Below, in pieces: positions 1-8,993 of a DNA stretch of 31,931 bases. The position numbers were made by a program, and so were the translations under genes. How positions within the stretch are numbered: position 1 is the stretch's first letter; the number at the start of each line of letters is the position of its first letter. Under the pieces are notes generated by a model. The model did no database searches, had not been told where the DNA came from, and saw only the letters and a program-made list of their open reading frames with translations. Origin of the DNA: CAZAQK01 sp046344715 (GTDB lineage Bacteria; Pseudomonadota; Alphaproteobacteria; Rickettsiales; SXRF01); the NCBI GenBank assembly GCA_046344715.1, contig JBKDKX010000024.1:1-31931 (forward strand). Direction: 5' to 3'.

Positions 1-131
1 CTAAATCCCACTCAGGGCCAATCACCCAAAATATGCTCGACAACATCGCCAACATACTGAATAATAAACCAAGAAAAATCCTCGGCTGGAAAACCCCAGC
101 CCAAATCTTTAACCGTTGCACTTCAAATTAG
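1..131 (+). CDS. IS30-family transposase, C-terminal fragment
   Basis: The frame starting at base 3 is open to a TAG at 129-131 and gives 42 residues. They include LDNIANILNNKPRKILGWKT followed by PAQIFNRCTSN. The stretch N-x-KPRK-x-LGW-x-TP is the classic C-terminal signature of IS30 transposases (DDE class), which move IS30 elements by a circular intermediate. The 5' part lies outside the window, so intactness cannot be judged. The same protein end is encoded on the minus strand at the other end of the window. Family assignment is by motif recognition and is very secure. Confidence 0.9.
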   Translation, partial: KSHSGPITQNMLDNIANILNNKPRKILGWKTPAQIFNRCTSN

Positions 132-141
132 AATTTGCCAT
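1..141. mobile_element. IS30-family element, right-hand end (partial)
   Basis: These 141 bases are the exact reverse complement of 31791-31931. They contain the 3' end of an IS30-type transposase gene followed by about 10 bp of insertion-sequence terminus. Identity stops at base 141 (142 is A; the matching position at the other end differs), so the outer boundary of the element is at or within a base of 141. The element enters from outside the window, with its transposase reading toward the window interior. A 2-3 bp target duplication, usual for IS30, cannot be checked from one side only. Confidence 0.85.
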
Positions 142-201
142 ACCAGTAGCTATTAACTATTGTTAATGGGGAAACCAGACCACCGCAATAAATGCGGGGC
201 T
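142..201. other. Gene-free strip between IS30 end and anmK
   Basis: No gene is visible. The strip holds a perfect hairpin (ATTAAC at 152-157, loop TATT, GTTAAT at 162-167). A second hairpin (183-197, CCGCA / TGCGG) competes with a larger one that covers the anmK stop codon. Nothing resembles the signal-peptide family leader found next to the other IS30 end. Confidence 0.5.
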
Positions 202-224
202 TTAAGCCCGATAATACGCCCCGC
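194..224 (-). terminator. Candidate hairpin at the 3' end of anmK
   Basis: GCGGGGC (194-200) pairs with GCCCCGC (218-224) across the anmK stop codon region. On the minus strand this forms a GC-rich stem, but no clear T-run follows it. It is therefore a weak candidate intrinsic terminator or mRNA 3'-end stabiliser rather than a firm call. Confidence 0.3.
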
Positions 225-1314
225 CAGTAACGGCACGGATAGCACCTGTGGTGGTGGGCAGTGATAATGCCAAACCTTTAAGGGAGCGTACGGCAAGGAA
301 ACCAAAAGCCTGCGCTTCCAGAGCATCACCAATCCAGCCGAGTGATTCCACCGGATAAACTTGCGAGAATTTATTTTTGAGGGCTTTCATGAGTGCTGGG
401 TTGTGCCTACCGCCGCCTGATACGAACCATTGCGTGGCCGGAACAGGAAAATATTTTGCACCGCTGGCTACAGCGGCCGCAGTAAATTCTGTTAGGGTTG
501 CTGCGCCGTCCTCTGTGGAGAGTTTTTCGACTAAATCAAAGCGGAAATAGTTGCGGTCTAGCGATTTTGGCGGGTGCTTAGCAAAAAATGGATCGGTAAG
601 CATAGAGGCAACCGCTGCTTCGTCTATTTTTCCTGCCAGTGCCAGCTTGCCATCTTCATCAAAATATTGGCCTGTCTGTGCATGCACCCATTCATTGAGC
701 AGTACGTTGCCCGGGCCGGTATCAAACGCCAGAATATCCAGCGAAGTTATCTGGTCACTCATGGATTCTGATTTCCCAATCCATGTAACATTGGCGATAC
801 CGCCAATATTCAGCATCACAATCGGTAGCTCCATGTGCCGCGCAAGTGCAGCATGGTACAAAGGCACTAAAGGCGCGCCCTCACCTCCCGTTGCGACATC
901 GCGACGGCGAAAATCACACACCACATCAATGCGGGTTTTTTCGGCAAGCAGTGCGCCATCACCAATCTGCCATGTAATATGCTCAGATGGACGGTGCGCC
1001 ACCGTCTGCCCATGAAACCCAATCACATGTATTTCCTTGGCGCGCATATTGGCTTTTTGCAGCAAGGCATGTACAGCCTCGGCATGTTTTAGGGTAATTT
1101 CGCGCTCCATAGCCAGCATATCGCCACGGCCATGCACAGCTTCACGCAGTTTATCTTTAAGTTTATCTTCAAACGGTAGAGTAAGCCACGGGCCAAAAGA
1201 TTGCACACTTTCGCCGTCTGTTTTAATCAGCGCGGCATCAATACCATCCAGTGATGTCCCGCTCATTAGCCCTAAAGCCCACACTGGCCCATCAATTTTT
1301 GCCCCTGCACCCAT
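202..1314 (-). CDS. anmK: Anhydro-N-acetylmuramic acid kinase
   Basis: AnmK phosphorylates and hydrolyses 1,6-anhydro-N-acetylmuramic acid, a product of peptidoglycan turnover, to MurNAc-6-phosphate in the cytoplasm. The 370-residue length is normal for the family. The sequence shows the N-terminal signature GLMSGTSLDGIDAAL, the segment IGFHGQTVAHRP, the phosphate-binding MLNIGGIANVT, the DTGPGN motif and WFVSGGGRHNP near the C-terminus, as expected for this ASKHA-fold kinase. The start is supported by an AAGG about 6 nt upstream of the ATG. It is divergent from tyrS, an arrangement common in alphaproteobacteria. Product confidence is very high. Confidence 0.97.
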   Translation of the reverse strand: MGAGAKIDGPVWALGLMSGTSLDGIDAALIKTDGESVQSFGPWLTLPFEDKLKDKLREAVHGRGDMLAMEREITLKHAEAVHALLQKANMRAKEIHVIGFHGQTVAHRPSEHITWQIGDGALLAEKTRIDVVCDFRRRDVATGGEGAPLVPLYHAALARHMELPIVMLNIGGIANVTWIGKSESMSDQITSLDILAFDTGPGNVLLNEWVHAQTGQYFDEDGKLALAGKIDEAAVASMLTDPFFAKHPPKSLDRNYFRFDLVEKLSTEDGAATLTEFTAAAVASGAKYFPVPATQWFVSGGGRHNPALMKALKNKFSQVYPVESLGWIGDALEAQAFGFLAVRSLKGLALSLPTTTGAIRAVTGGAYYRA

Positions 1315-1358
1315 GAAAACCTTCTTTTTTAAGCAGTTTTAGTGTTTTTATTAATAAG

Positions 1359-1377
1359 AACGTAATATATATACGTT
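1359..1377. promoter_or_regulatory. Palindrome in anmK/tyrS divergent promoter region
   Basis: The 104-bp gap between the two divergent genes is AT-rich. It contains a palindrome with arms AACGTA (1359-1364) and TACGTT (1372-1377) around an alternating AT centre. It may be an operator or simply an easily melted promoter segment. I did not find convincing -35/-10 pairs for either gene. Confidence 0.3.
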
Positions 1378-1418
1378 AATAAGTAGATAATGTTTTATTC
1401 CAATGGGGTAGCTATACC

Positions 1419-2819
1419 ATGACGCAATACCAGTCTGAATTCTTAAACGTGTTACAAGAGCGCGGATTCATCCACCAATGCACCAACATGGAAGCGCTGG
1501 ACAAGCGCATGAAAAAAGAGCGCGTGAGTGCGTATATTGGTTTTGATTGCACAGCATCCAGCCTGCATGTAGGCAGCCTGATTCAGATCATGGCACTCCG
1601 CTGGCTACAAAAAACCGGCCACAAGCCTGTGGTTCTTCTAGGCGGCGGCACCACCAAGGTTGGTGATCCCTCCGGCAAGGATGAATCACGTAAATTGCTC
1701 ACAGCAGAAACCATTCAGGGCAACACCGAATCCATCGGCGCAATTTTTGAACGCTTCCTTACCATCGGCAGCAATGCCGGTGATGCCATTATCGTGAACA
1801 ACGCCGAGTGGCTTGAAGCCCTTAATTACATAGATTTTCTGCGCGACTTTGGCCGCCATTTTTCAGTAAACCGTATGCTCACACAAGACAGCGTAAAGCT
1901 ACGCCTTGAGCGTGAACAGAATCTCAGCTTCCTTGAATTTAATTACATGATTTTGCAGGCCTATGATTTTGTGGAACTAAACAAACGCTATGGCTGCTCG
2001 CTGCAAATTGGTGGCTCTGACCAATGGGGCAATATTATTATGGGTATCGACCTGCATCGCAAGCTCGATGCTGAGAAGCGTTTCCAGCCTATGACGCTCG
2101 ATAAAGACACCAAAACAGGTATGAAAATTCTGGAAGTACAGCCGATGATTCAATCCAAGCAGAATGACCCTTCGGAGTACTCCACGGATGCCTTCATGCG
2201 CTATATCAGCAATGGTGATGACAAAGACCTCTTTGGCCTTACCACCCCACTGCTTACCACCGCATCTGGCGAGAAAATGGGCAAAACTGCCAATGGTGCA
2301 GTATGGCTCAGCAAGGAATTACTCTCTGCCTATGATTACTGGCAGTTCTGGCGCAACACGGCTGATGCCGATGTTGGCCGCTTCCTGCGCCTATTCACTG
2401 ACCTTCCAATGAAAGAAATTGCAAAGCTGGAAGCCCTCAAAGGTGCGGAAATAAACGACGCTAAAAAGATTCTGGCGAGCGAAGCAACTAAGCTTTGCCA
2501 CGGCGATCGCTCGGCACGTCAGGCCGCAGAAACCGCCAAGAAAACATTTGAAGAAGGTGGTGTAGGCAAAGATATTCCAACGCTTGCGCTATCTCAGACT
2601 GACCTTGGCAAAGGAGTTCCAGCGTATGAGCTTCTGCGTCAATCTGGCCTTGCTACATCAGGCGGCGATGCAAAACGACTCATCCGCGGTGGTGGTGCGC
2701 GCATTAATGATTTGAAGATCGAAGATGAGAACGAACTTATCGGCGTGAATCATTTTACAAACAGCACGCTGAAACTATCCGCTGGCAAGAAAAAGCATGT
2801 GTTGGTGAAATTGAAGTAA
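1419..2819 (+). CDS. tyrS: Tyrosyl-tRNA synthetase with an internal insertion
   Basis: TyrS charges tRNA-Tyr with tyrosine using ATP. It is a class I synthetase: the HIGH-type motif is H50-V-G-S, the tyrosine-site signature is GGSDQWGN (198-205), the KMSKS-type loop is K286-M-G-K-T290, and the last ~65 residues form the S4-like RNA-binding domain. At 466 residues it is about 50 longer than typical alphaproteobacterial TyrRS (around 415-420). The extra length lies at about residues 219-268, between the IDLHRKLDA helix and DLFGLTTPLLTTASG, two segments that are normally almost adjacent. The insert is charged, keeps the frame, and both flanks stay canonical, so the enzyme is probably functional. 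ATG 1419 has a GGGG Shine-Dalgarno-like run upstream. Divergent from anmK. Confidence 0.96.
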   Translation: MTQYQSEFLNVLQERGFIHQCTNMEALDKRMKKERVSAYIGFDCTASSLHVGSLIQIMALRWLQKTGHKPVVLLGGGTTKVGDPSGKDESRKLLTAETIQGNTESIGAIFERFLTIGSNAGDAIIVNNAEWLEALNYIDFLRDFGRHFSVNRMLTQDSVKLRLEREQNLSFLEFNYMILQAYDFVELNKRYGCSLQIGGSDQWGNIIMGIDLHRKLDAEKRFQPMTLDKDTKTGMKILEVQPMIQSKQNDPSEYSTDAFMRYISNGDDKDLFGLTTPLLTTASGEKMGKTANGAVWLSKELLSAYDYWQFWRNTADADVGRFLRLFTDLPMKEIAKLEALKGAEINDAKKILASEATKLCHGDRSARQAAETAKKTFEEGGVGKDIPTLALSQTDLGKGVPAYELLRQSGLATSGGDAKRLIRGGGARINDLKIEDENELIGVNHFTNSTLKLSAGKKKHVLVKLK

Positions 2820-2821
2820 AA

Positions 2822-2840
2822 CCCCGCACTTGTTGCGGGG
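2822..2840 (-). terminator. Hairpin terminator between tyrS and the AsmA-like gene
   Basis: CCCCGCA (2822-2828) and TGCGGGG (2834-2840) form a 7-bp GC-rich stem with a 5-nt loop. Read on the minus strand it is followed by TTTTA, so it suits termination of the minus-strand AsmA-like gene. On the plus strand, downstream of tyrS, there is no T-run, but the hairpin may still mark the mRNA end between these convergent genes. Confidence 0.6.
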
Positions 2841-2883
2841 CCTGGTTCAGTCAAAAACCGGAACCTGCCATGCGGCTGGGTTA

Positions 2884-5800
2884 TTACTCTTCCTCCACCT
2901 TATCGGGCGCATCGAATATATTTCTCAGGAATCCTGGGGTTAAGATAGACAACGGATTTACGCTCACATCTGGTTCTTTATCAGTGCCTTTCACCGTAAA
3001 TTTTGCAGCAAATACACCTTCACCACCACCTGTGAGAATATCACCAAGCAGCGGCACTTTACCGAGAACGTTGTTTATAGTGTAAGAAGGCACCACCGTG
3101 CCATCAATCGCAAGCGCGGCGTGCGGCATGGTAATTGTGCCATCCGCTGTAATACCAATGGCAGGACCATAAGCCTTGGCATCTTTGAGGGTTATCACAT
3201 CGTCTGTCAGCGTGAAAGGAGCCAGCAGTTTCTTGAAGGCAATGCCATTGCCCTGCATGGTATCAAAAAAGCCGGTGAGAGATGCCAGTGATAAAATTTT
3301 TCCAAGAATCGGCGCATCTTTCATGATGAAATCAATCATCACCACTTTTGCCTTCAGGCTGGGTGACGCGCGTGTGTCATCGTAATTGCCGGAAATAGAA
3401 AGCGTGCCACCCTCCATGCCGTCAAACACATCCACCGCACGCAGGAATTTTCCTGCATCATCGGCATGGAGTGAGAATTGCCGTTTACCCTTGGGGTTCT
3501 TCATGATTTTCATCACAAAATCTTTGCCTTCGGTCTTGCCTTTTATATCTGCTGAGGTGCAGCGTGCTGCATCACAGGTCAGATGCCCTTTTAAATCCAT
3601 CACCTCTGCATTAGGCGCAATAATCACCTTGCCAATATCGGCCTTAAACTGCATGGCCGGAAAATTCTTGAAAGAGAAACCTTCGCTGTCTTTTTTCATA
3701 TAACCAGACAGATCCAACACTTTGGCATCCACCTCCAGCTTGGTAACCGCACTGGAACTGTCATATAGCAATGAAGAAATATTGGTCTGGCCGAGAGTGG
3801 CTTTCTCGGTTTTTACCATGTTGATGCTGCTTAAATCTGGCGTTAACCCGAGCACTCCGGCAATATTGGCATCCTTGCCAGTTAACTCAAACGATGGAAT
3901 CGAAAGCACGCCTTCTTTTTTTTCGGCCGTTAGCTTCAGTGTAGCCGGCTCCTTATCTGGCTTTATCCAACCGATAGGATTGTCTTCAACTGTGGTATTC
4001 ACAAGGTTGAATGTTGCCTTGGAAAGCTCTTGCGTTTTGCCTTGACTGACTTCGGCCTCAACGCCAACACTGCCTTTTAGGAAAGAAAACTCCGGATACC
4101 CAAAACGCTTAAAAGAGGTAACCGGCGCGATGGCTTTTACATTAATAAATGTATCGAATCCTTCTTCAGGATTAAATAAATAGCGCACATCTGCTTCGGA
4201 TACATCCGCCCCGTTTACATTGGCTTTACCCTTGAATGTAAGGCCGCTATTTTGCACCTCAAGGGCACCGGATGCTCCTATAATATCAAATTTATTCATG
4301 AATTGCTGCTGGCCAACGCCATTCAGATTTACCGCCACGTGATAATCTACTTCTGGCTCCAGACTGTTACCCGCCTCATCTTTAGGTGCATAAAAATCAA
4401 ATGCCAGCTCAGCCTTGGCTGTTACACTGCCTTCAATATTATCCTTAAGATTGAGATTATCTGCGTGGTTAAGTCGCGGCAGCCTTAACACAGCCACAGC
4501 ATCTGTGGCTGGTGCCGTTGCCTCAAAGTTCACTTCAATGCGTGGATTATCGGCATTTAGATCAGCAATCCGCACCTTACCAGCAGACAGTTTAGTATTT
4601 TTCATGGTATGGCCAGCACTCAAATCCCCATCCAAACTTAATGCGTCAATATGGATAATCGCCTCTACATTCTCTACTTCCGGATGATCCGGCAGATAGC
4701 GGATTGTTCCTTTCTGTAAGCCAATCAGCGCATTGATAGATTCACGTGGTAATATGGGCTGCTCAAAATCACCTGGTTTAATATCCAGCTGTACACTAGC
4801 ACTGGGCACGTGACCTTGTGTAATGTTGCTAATCACCCATTCACGAGAGACAGGAGAAAGCGATGGTGGCCAAAGCAGATTGACATCTTTTGCATCTGCG
4901 TCTGCCAGTGAAAAATTACCCTTGGCAGAAAACTGCTCACCCACGCCAAATACGCCTTCACCTAATATTTTGATGCCGCCAAAATCTGCATTCAGCTTAG
5001 TGAGATTGATGTGCTGCAAATTATCACTCGCCTGCCCGCGAAGAGAAATAAAGTTTATCGGTAACGCAGCTGCAAGTTTATCATGCTCAAAGGTGCCTTT
5101 ATCAATATCCAGCTGGAACACCAGCTGTTCCAGAATGTTTTTTTCACTATCAATCTTATAATTCAGCGCGCCGCTCATTGCTGAGTTGATAGGTTTTGTA
5201 TGCGTACTGGTAAAAAATAATGGCTCAATCACATGCGGCATCAGCTGCTTGAATTGCAGGCTTCCCATCACCACCGGCGTATTTTTTTTCACAATGAGTG
5301 AATAGTTTATATCAGACTGATACGAAGCATAAGAAATCTTTGCTGCTGACTTAAGCTCTACCGTGCCATCTTCATCATCTCTGCGGATTTCGATATCTGC
5401 TTTTTCTGCCTGAAAGAATACCCCTTTCCCCTTCGCACCTATGCTGATGTTGGCATCTTTTACATGCACAAAACGCAGCTCTCTCATGCGGCTGTTGTTT
5501 TCAAACAGTAGTGCTTGAATAAGCGCCGCATAGCTAAGTGCCGATCCAGTGGCCTCTTCCTCTGCAATATCTACGACATCTGTATTCTTCTCATAACCGA
5601 AGCTGATCGCCATGTCTGCATGTTGCCTAAGGCTAATAACGGGCTTATTGATGGTAATGCGTGTGGGTAAAATCTTTGGCAATGAGAGAATATCAACACC
5701 TAGCGAAATATCAGGGAATGTTGAAAACACCCTACCCTGCCTGCTCAATACCTTTATTTTTCGCAGGCGTATATCTATGGGGTGTTTCCAGCCATCCCAT

Positions 5801-6003
5801 AGCAATACGGTTTCGCCAATATCTACCGTGTAACTGCCATCTTCAGCAGAAAGCGCTTGTTCGATGTAAGGTGTTACTTGATCAAGTTCGCGCGGTCCGG
5901 TAGCCACCCATATTAACACCGCATTAAACCCTGCAAGCACCGCAATCAGCACCCCAAGTATTAGGCCAAAAATAAACTTGGGAATAAAACGACGCGTAAG
6001 CAT
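2884..6003 (-). CDS. YhdP/AsmA-like large membrane-anchored envelope protein
   Basis: This 1039-residue protein has a cytoplasmic start rich in R/K, one transmembrane segment (about residues 11-34) and a very long periplasmic part. The periplasmic part resembles the DUF3971/AsmA-like repeats of the YhdP-TamB group. Members of that superfamily are elongated beta-groove proteins that bridge the inner and outer membranes and, in Enterobacteria, help move phospholipids to the outer membrane. The C-terminal segment, with LAIDGTVVPSYTINNVLGK followed by VPLLGDILTGGGEGVFA, is the AsmA-like C-terminal region typical of YhdP homologues. The last residues (DAPDKVEEE) are acidic. No strong Shine-Dalgarno precedes ATG 6003. 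It diverges from glnE and converges on tyrS. Substrate is not shown by the sequence. Confidence 0.8.
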   Translation of the reverse strand: MLTRRFIPKFIFGLILGVLIAVLAGFNAVLIWVATGPRELDQVTPYIEQALSAEDGSYTVDIGETVLLWDGWKHPIDIRLRKIKVLSRQGRVFSTFPDISLGVDILSLPKILPTRITINKPVISLRQHADMAISFGYEKNTDVVDIAEEEATGSALSYAALIQALLFENNSRMRELRFVHVKDANISIGAKGKGVFFQAEKADIEIRRDDEDGTVELKSAAKISYASYQSDINYSLIVKKNTPVVMGSLQFKQLMPHVIEPLFFTSTHTKPINSAMSGALNYKIDSEKNILEQLVFQLDIDKGTFEHDKLAAALPINFISLRGQASDNLQHINLTKLNADFGGIKILGEGVFGVGEQFSAKGNFSLADADAKDVNLLWPPSLSPVSREWVISNITQGHVPSASVQLDIKPGDFEQPILPRESINALIGLQKGTIRYLPDHPEVENVEAIIHIDALSLDGDLSAGHTMKNTKLSAGKVRIADLNADNPRIEVNFEATAPATDAVAVLRLPRLNHADNLNLKDNIEGSVTAKAELAFDFYAPKDEAGNSLEPEVDYHVAVNLNGVGQQQFMNKFDIIGASGALEVQNSGLTFKGKANVNGADVSEADVRYLFNPEEGFDTFINVKAIAPVTSFKRFGYPEFSFLKGSVGVEAEVSQGKTQELSKATFNLVNTTVEDNPIGWIKPDKEPATLKLTAEKKEGVLSIPSFELTGKDANIAGVLGLTPDLSSINMVKTEKATLGQTNISSLLYDSSSAVTKLEVDAKVLDLSGYMKKDSEGFSFKNFPAMQFKADIGKVIIAPNAEVMDLKGHLTCDAARCTSADIKGKTEGKDFVMKIMKNPKGKRQFSLHADDAGKFLRAVDVFDGMEGGTLSISGNYDDTRASPSLKAKVVMIDFIMKDAPILGKILSLASLTGFFDTMQGNGIAFKKLLAPFTLTDDVITLKDAKAYGPAIGITADGTITMPHAALAIDGTVVPSYTINNVLGKVPLLGDILTGGGEGVFAAKFTVKGTDKEPDVSVNPLSILTPGFLRNIFDAPDKVEEE

Positions 6004-6037
6004 GGCAATGAAATACTTGTGTTATTAATAATGCTGT

Positions 6038-6081
6038 CTATCAATTGATAGTATAAACATTAAAAAATATGTAACGTTACA
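6038..6081. promoter_or_regulatory. Two perfect palindromes and candidate glnE promoter
   Basis: The gap between the AsmA-like gene and glnE holds two perfect palindromes: CTATCAATTGATAG (6038-6051) and TGTAACGTTACA (6070-6081). A sigma-70-like pair for glnE can be drawn, TTGATA (6045-6050), 17-bp spacer, TATGTA (6068-6073). The first palindrome then overlaps the -35 and the second overlaps the -10. That placement is typical of repressor operators. Promoter assignment is inference from spacing and consensus only. Confidence 0.45.
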
Positions 6082-6089
6082 AATAGTTC

Positions 6090-8993
6090 ATGCAACCTGA
6101 TACCGCGCATCATATCAACCTGCAACGCTGGCTGGAACTTGCTGAAAAGCCGGATAACAGTGGCATTTCCGACTGGATGCGGAAATCACAGCACAATCCG
6201 TTGCTGACCAGACTATTTAACCATTCGCCACATTTAACCAAACTTGCCCTGAAAACTCCCTCTATCATACATGGTCTTGCCCATAGCGGCGCAGAGGCGG
6301 TTTTTCAGGATATTATTAAAGGCATCGCCTTACCAGAAAAACTCGATAATTCCCATAAAGACCTGAAATTGCTGCTGCGTGAGGCAAAAAACAAGGCAGC
6401 ACTCCTTATCGCCTGTGCGGACATCACAGGCAGCTGGCCACTGGACAAAGTAACTTCAGCACTCACGGAACTGGCGGAGTGTAGCTTACGCATTACATTG
6501 GATGCGCTGCTATTGCTTGCCCATCAACGTGGTGAAATTGATCTGAAAGATACTGCCAATCCGTCCAAAGGCAGCGGTATTATCATTCTCGGCATGGGAA
6601 AACTCGGTGGCTATGAGTTGAACTATTCCAGCGATATTGACCTGATTGTGTTTTTCGAGCGTGATAGCCTGCCCTACAAAGGCCGACATAACGAACAACA
6701 TTTCATGACCAAACTGGCGCATGACATGGTGCAGATCATGCAGGAGCGTACAGCGGAAGGTTATGTGTTCCGCACTGACCTGCGCCTGCGGCCAGACCCT
6801 GCCTCCACTCCACCTGCCATTAATACCGATGCTGCGTATTATTATTACGAAAGCGTTGGGCAGAACTGGGAACGCGCCGCGATGATTAAAGCACGCCCCG
6901 TGGCGGGTGATATGGAAGCTGGCAAGAAATTTTTGGATGGTCTTGCACCTTTTATGTGGCGGCGCAATCTTGATTTTGCAGCCATTAATGACATTCATTC
7001 TATCAAACGCCAGATGGATACGCTGCAAAACCGCGACATTCAGCTTAAAGGCCATAACGTCAAACTCGGCATAGGAGGCATACGCGAGATTGAATTTTAT
7101 GTGCAGATTCACCAGCTCATCTGGGGTGGACGCGAACGCAGTCTTCGCACGCAAACTACCTGTGTTACGCTGGATGGCTTGTGCAGCTTTGGCCTGATAG
7201 ATGAGCACAAGCGCAATACCATGCGTGATGCTTATGTATTCCTGCGTATGCTGGAGCATCGGCTGCAAATGGTGAATGACGAACAAACACATGAGCTACC
7301 GCAAACGGATGCTGAGATAGAAAATATTGCCTTGTTTATGGGGTATGCATCGGTCGCGGCGTTTGAAAAAGATTTTATGCATCACCTTAATGCCGTGCAT
7401 GGAATTTATGCATCATCCTTCAAAAGCGCAGAAAAACTCGGCCATGAAGGCAACCTTGTGTTCACAGGGGTAACACACGATCCGGAAACCATTAAAACAC
7501 TCAAGAATCTTGGCTACCAGCAGGCAGAAACAGTATCAGAAATTATCATGGGCTGGCACCACGGCTCCTGCCGTTCCACCCGTACCAAGCGAGCGCGTGA
7601 ATTGCTCACCGAATTAATGCCTGTTATCTTGCAGCGGCTTGCTGAAACCGCCAATCCAGATGCCGCCTTGCTACGTTTCCATGATTTTCTGAAGAACCTG
7701 CCTGCTGGCGTGCAATTGTTCTCGCTATTCAATATCCATCCGCAGCTGCTCGGCCTGATTGCGGATATTTTAGGCAGTGCACCCACCCTTGCCGAACGCC
7801 TGAGCAAGTCTCCTGAACTGCTCGATGCCGTATTGTATGATAATTTTTATGAGCCATTGCCAGACAAGCAAACTCTGTCCTCTCAGCTTGATGGTCTATT
7901 AAAAACGGCTGATGATTTTGAAGAACAGATGGACAGAGTACGCCAGTTCCGCAATGAAAAACAATTTCAGGCCGGCGTGCATTTCCTTAAGCATATGATT
8001 GATGCCACGCAAGCTGGCGTATTCCTTTCCGACCTCGCCGATGTGTCACTGGATCATACGGTGAATGCCACTATGGCAGAATTTATTTCCAAATACGGCA
8101 CACTGCCGCAAAGCAAATTCGCCGTGCTGGCCATGGGCAAGCTTGGTAGCCGCGAGATGACCTTCAGCTCCGATATAGACCTTGTATTTATTTATGACGC
8201 GCCGGATGAAACCATTTTGTCTGATGGAGAAAAAGGGCTCGCCCCCAGCGTGTATTTTAATCGTTTTTCGCAGCGGCTGCTTACCTCCATCACCGCCATT
8301 GCGCGCGATGGCAGGCTGTATGAGGTGGATACGCGCTTGCGCCCATCAGGATCCAAAGGCCTGCTGGCCGTAAGCATTGAAGCACTCAAGCAGTATTTTG
8401 AAGAAGCAGCATGGACATTCGAATATATGGCCATGACCAAAGGACGGCCAGTCTCCGGTGATGTGCAGATACGCAGTGTACTGGAACAATTTGTGACTGA
8501 TACCGTGCTGCATTACCGCAACCGCCACAAGTTGCGCGAACATGTGATTGACCTGCGTGAACGTATCACCCGTGAGTTCGGCACAAAGAACCCGTGGAAT
8601 ATTAAATATGTGGCAGGCGGGCTGCTGGATGTTGATTTCATCGCCCAGTATTTGCTGCTGCACCATGCACCGAATTTACAGCCGCCATATCCCGGCAGTT
8701 CACCGGATATACTACGCTGGCTGGCTTCTAAGCACGTGATTGAACAGCCATTCGCCGATTCCATGCTGGAAAGTGAAAGCTTTTTAAGCCAGATATTTCA
8801 TATGCTGAGGCTATGCACCGCGCAGGAGTTCGATGAAGAATCCGCACCAGCGGGCTTAAAAAAGCTACTGTACGAAAGCGTGAAGATGCAGGATTTCTCT
8901 GAACTTAAAGAAAAACTGGTAGCTACCCAGCAAAACGTTTATGCTCATTACCTATCTCTTATCCAACCCGAAACGAAGGAGACACCAATATGA
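6090..8993 (+). CDS. glnE: Bifunctional glutamine synthetase adenylyltransferase/adenylyl-removing enzyme
   Basis: GlnE adds AMP to glutamine synthetase under nitrogen sufficiency and removes it under nitrogen limitation, under PII control. The 967 residues contain two nucleotidyltransferase modules. The N-terminal deadenylylase has GMGKLGGYELNYSSDIDLI with metal-binding D182 and D184, followed by LRLRPDPASTPPAI. The C-terminal adenylylase has GKLGSREMTFSSDIDLVF with D695 and D697. Both catalytic aspartate pairs are present, so both activities are expected. The stop codon overlaps the start of bcp by 4 nt (ATGA), implying translational coupling. There is no clear Shine-Dalgarno before ATG 6090; a 12-bp palindrome lies just upstream. 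No glnA or glnB is in the window. Confidence 0.97.
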   Translation: MQPDTAHHINLQRWLELAEKPDNSGISDWMRKSQHNPLLTRLFNHSPHLTKLALKTPSIIHGLAHSGAEAVFQDIIKGIALPEKLDNSHKDLKLLLREAKNKAALLIACADITGSWPLDKVTSALTELAECSLRITLDALLLLAHQRGEIDLKDTANPSKGSGIIILGMGKLGGYELNYSSDIDLIVFFERDSLPYKGRHNEQHFMTKLAHDMVQIMQERTAEGYVFRTDLRLRPDPASTPPAINTDAAYYYYESVGQNWERAAMIKARPVAGDMEAGKKFLDGLAPFMWRRNLDFAAINDIHSIKRQMDTLQNRDIQLKGHNVKLGIGGIREIEFYVQIHQLIWGGRERSLRTQTTCVTLDGLCSFGLIDEHKRNTMRDAYVFLRMLEHRLQMVNDEQTHELPQTDAEIENIALFMGYASVAAFEKDFMHHLNAVHGIYASSFKSAEKLGHEGNLVFTGVTHDPETIKTLKNLGYQQAETVSEIIMGWHHGSCRSTRTKRARELLTELMPVILQRLAETANPDAALLRFHDFLKNLPAGVQLFSLFNIHPQLLGLIADILGSAPTLAERLSKSPELLDAVLYDNFYEPLPDKQTLSSQLDGLLKTADDFEEQMDRVRQFRNEKQFQAGVHFLKHMIDATQAGVFLSDLADVSLDHTVNATMAEFISKYGTLPQSKFAVLAMGKLGSREMTFSSDIDLVFIYDAPDETILSDGEKGLAPSVYFNRFSQRLLTSITAIARDGRLYEVDTRLRPSGSKGLLAVSIEALKQYFEEAAWTFEYMAMTKGRPVSGDVQIRSVLEQFVTDTVLHYRNRHKLREHVIDLRERITREFGTKNPWNIKYVAGGLLDVDFIAQYLLLHHAPNLQPPYPGSSPDILRWLASKHVIEQPFADSMLESESFLSQIFHMLRLCTAQEFDEESAPAGLKKLLYESVKMQDFSELKEKLVATQQNVYAHYLSLIQPETKETPI

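Noticed and set aside
6510..7292. A 260-codon open frame antisense to glnE
   Set aside because: It is the shadow of strongly conserved glnE coding sequence, with no recognisable protein features or start signals.
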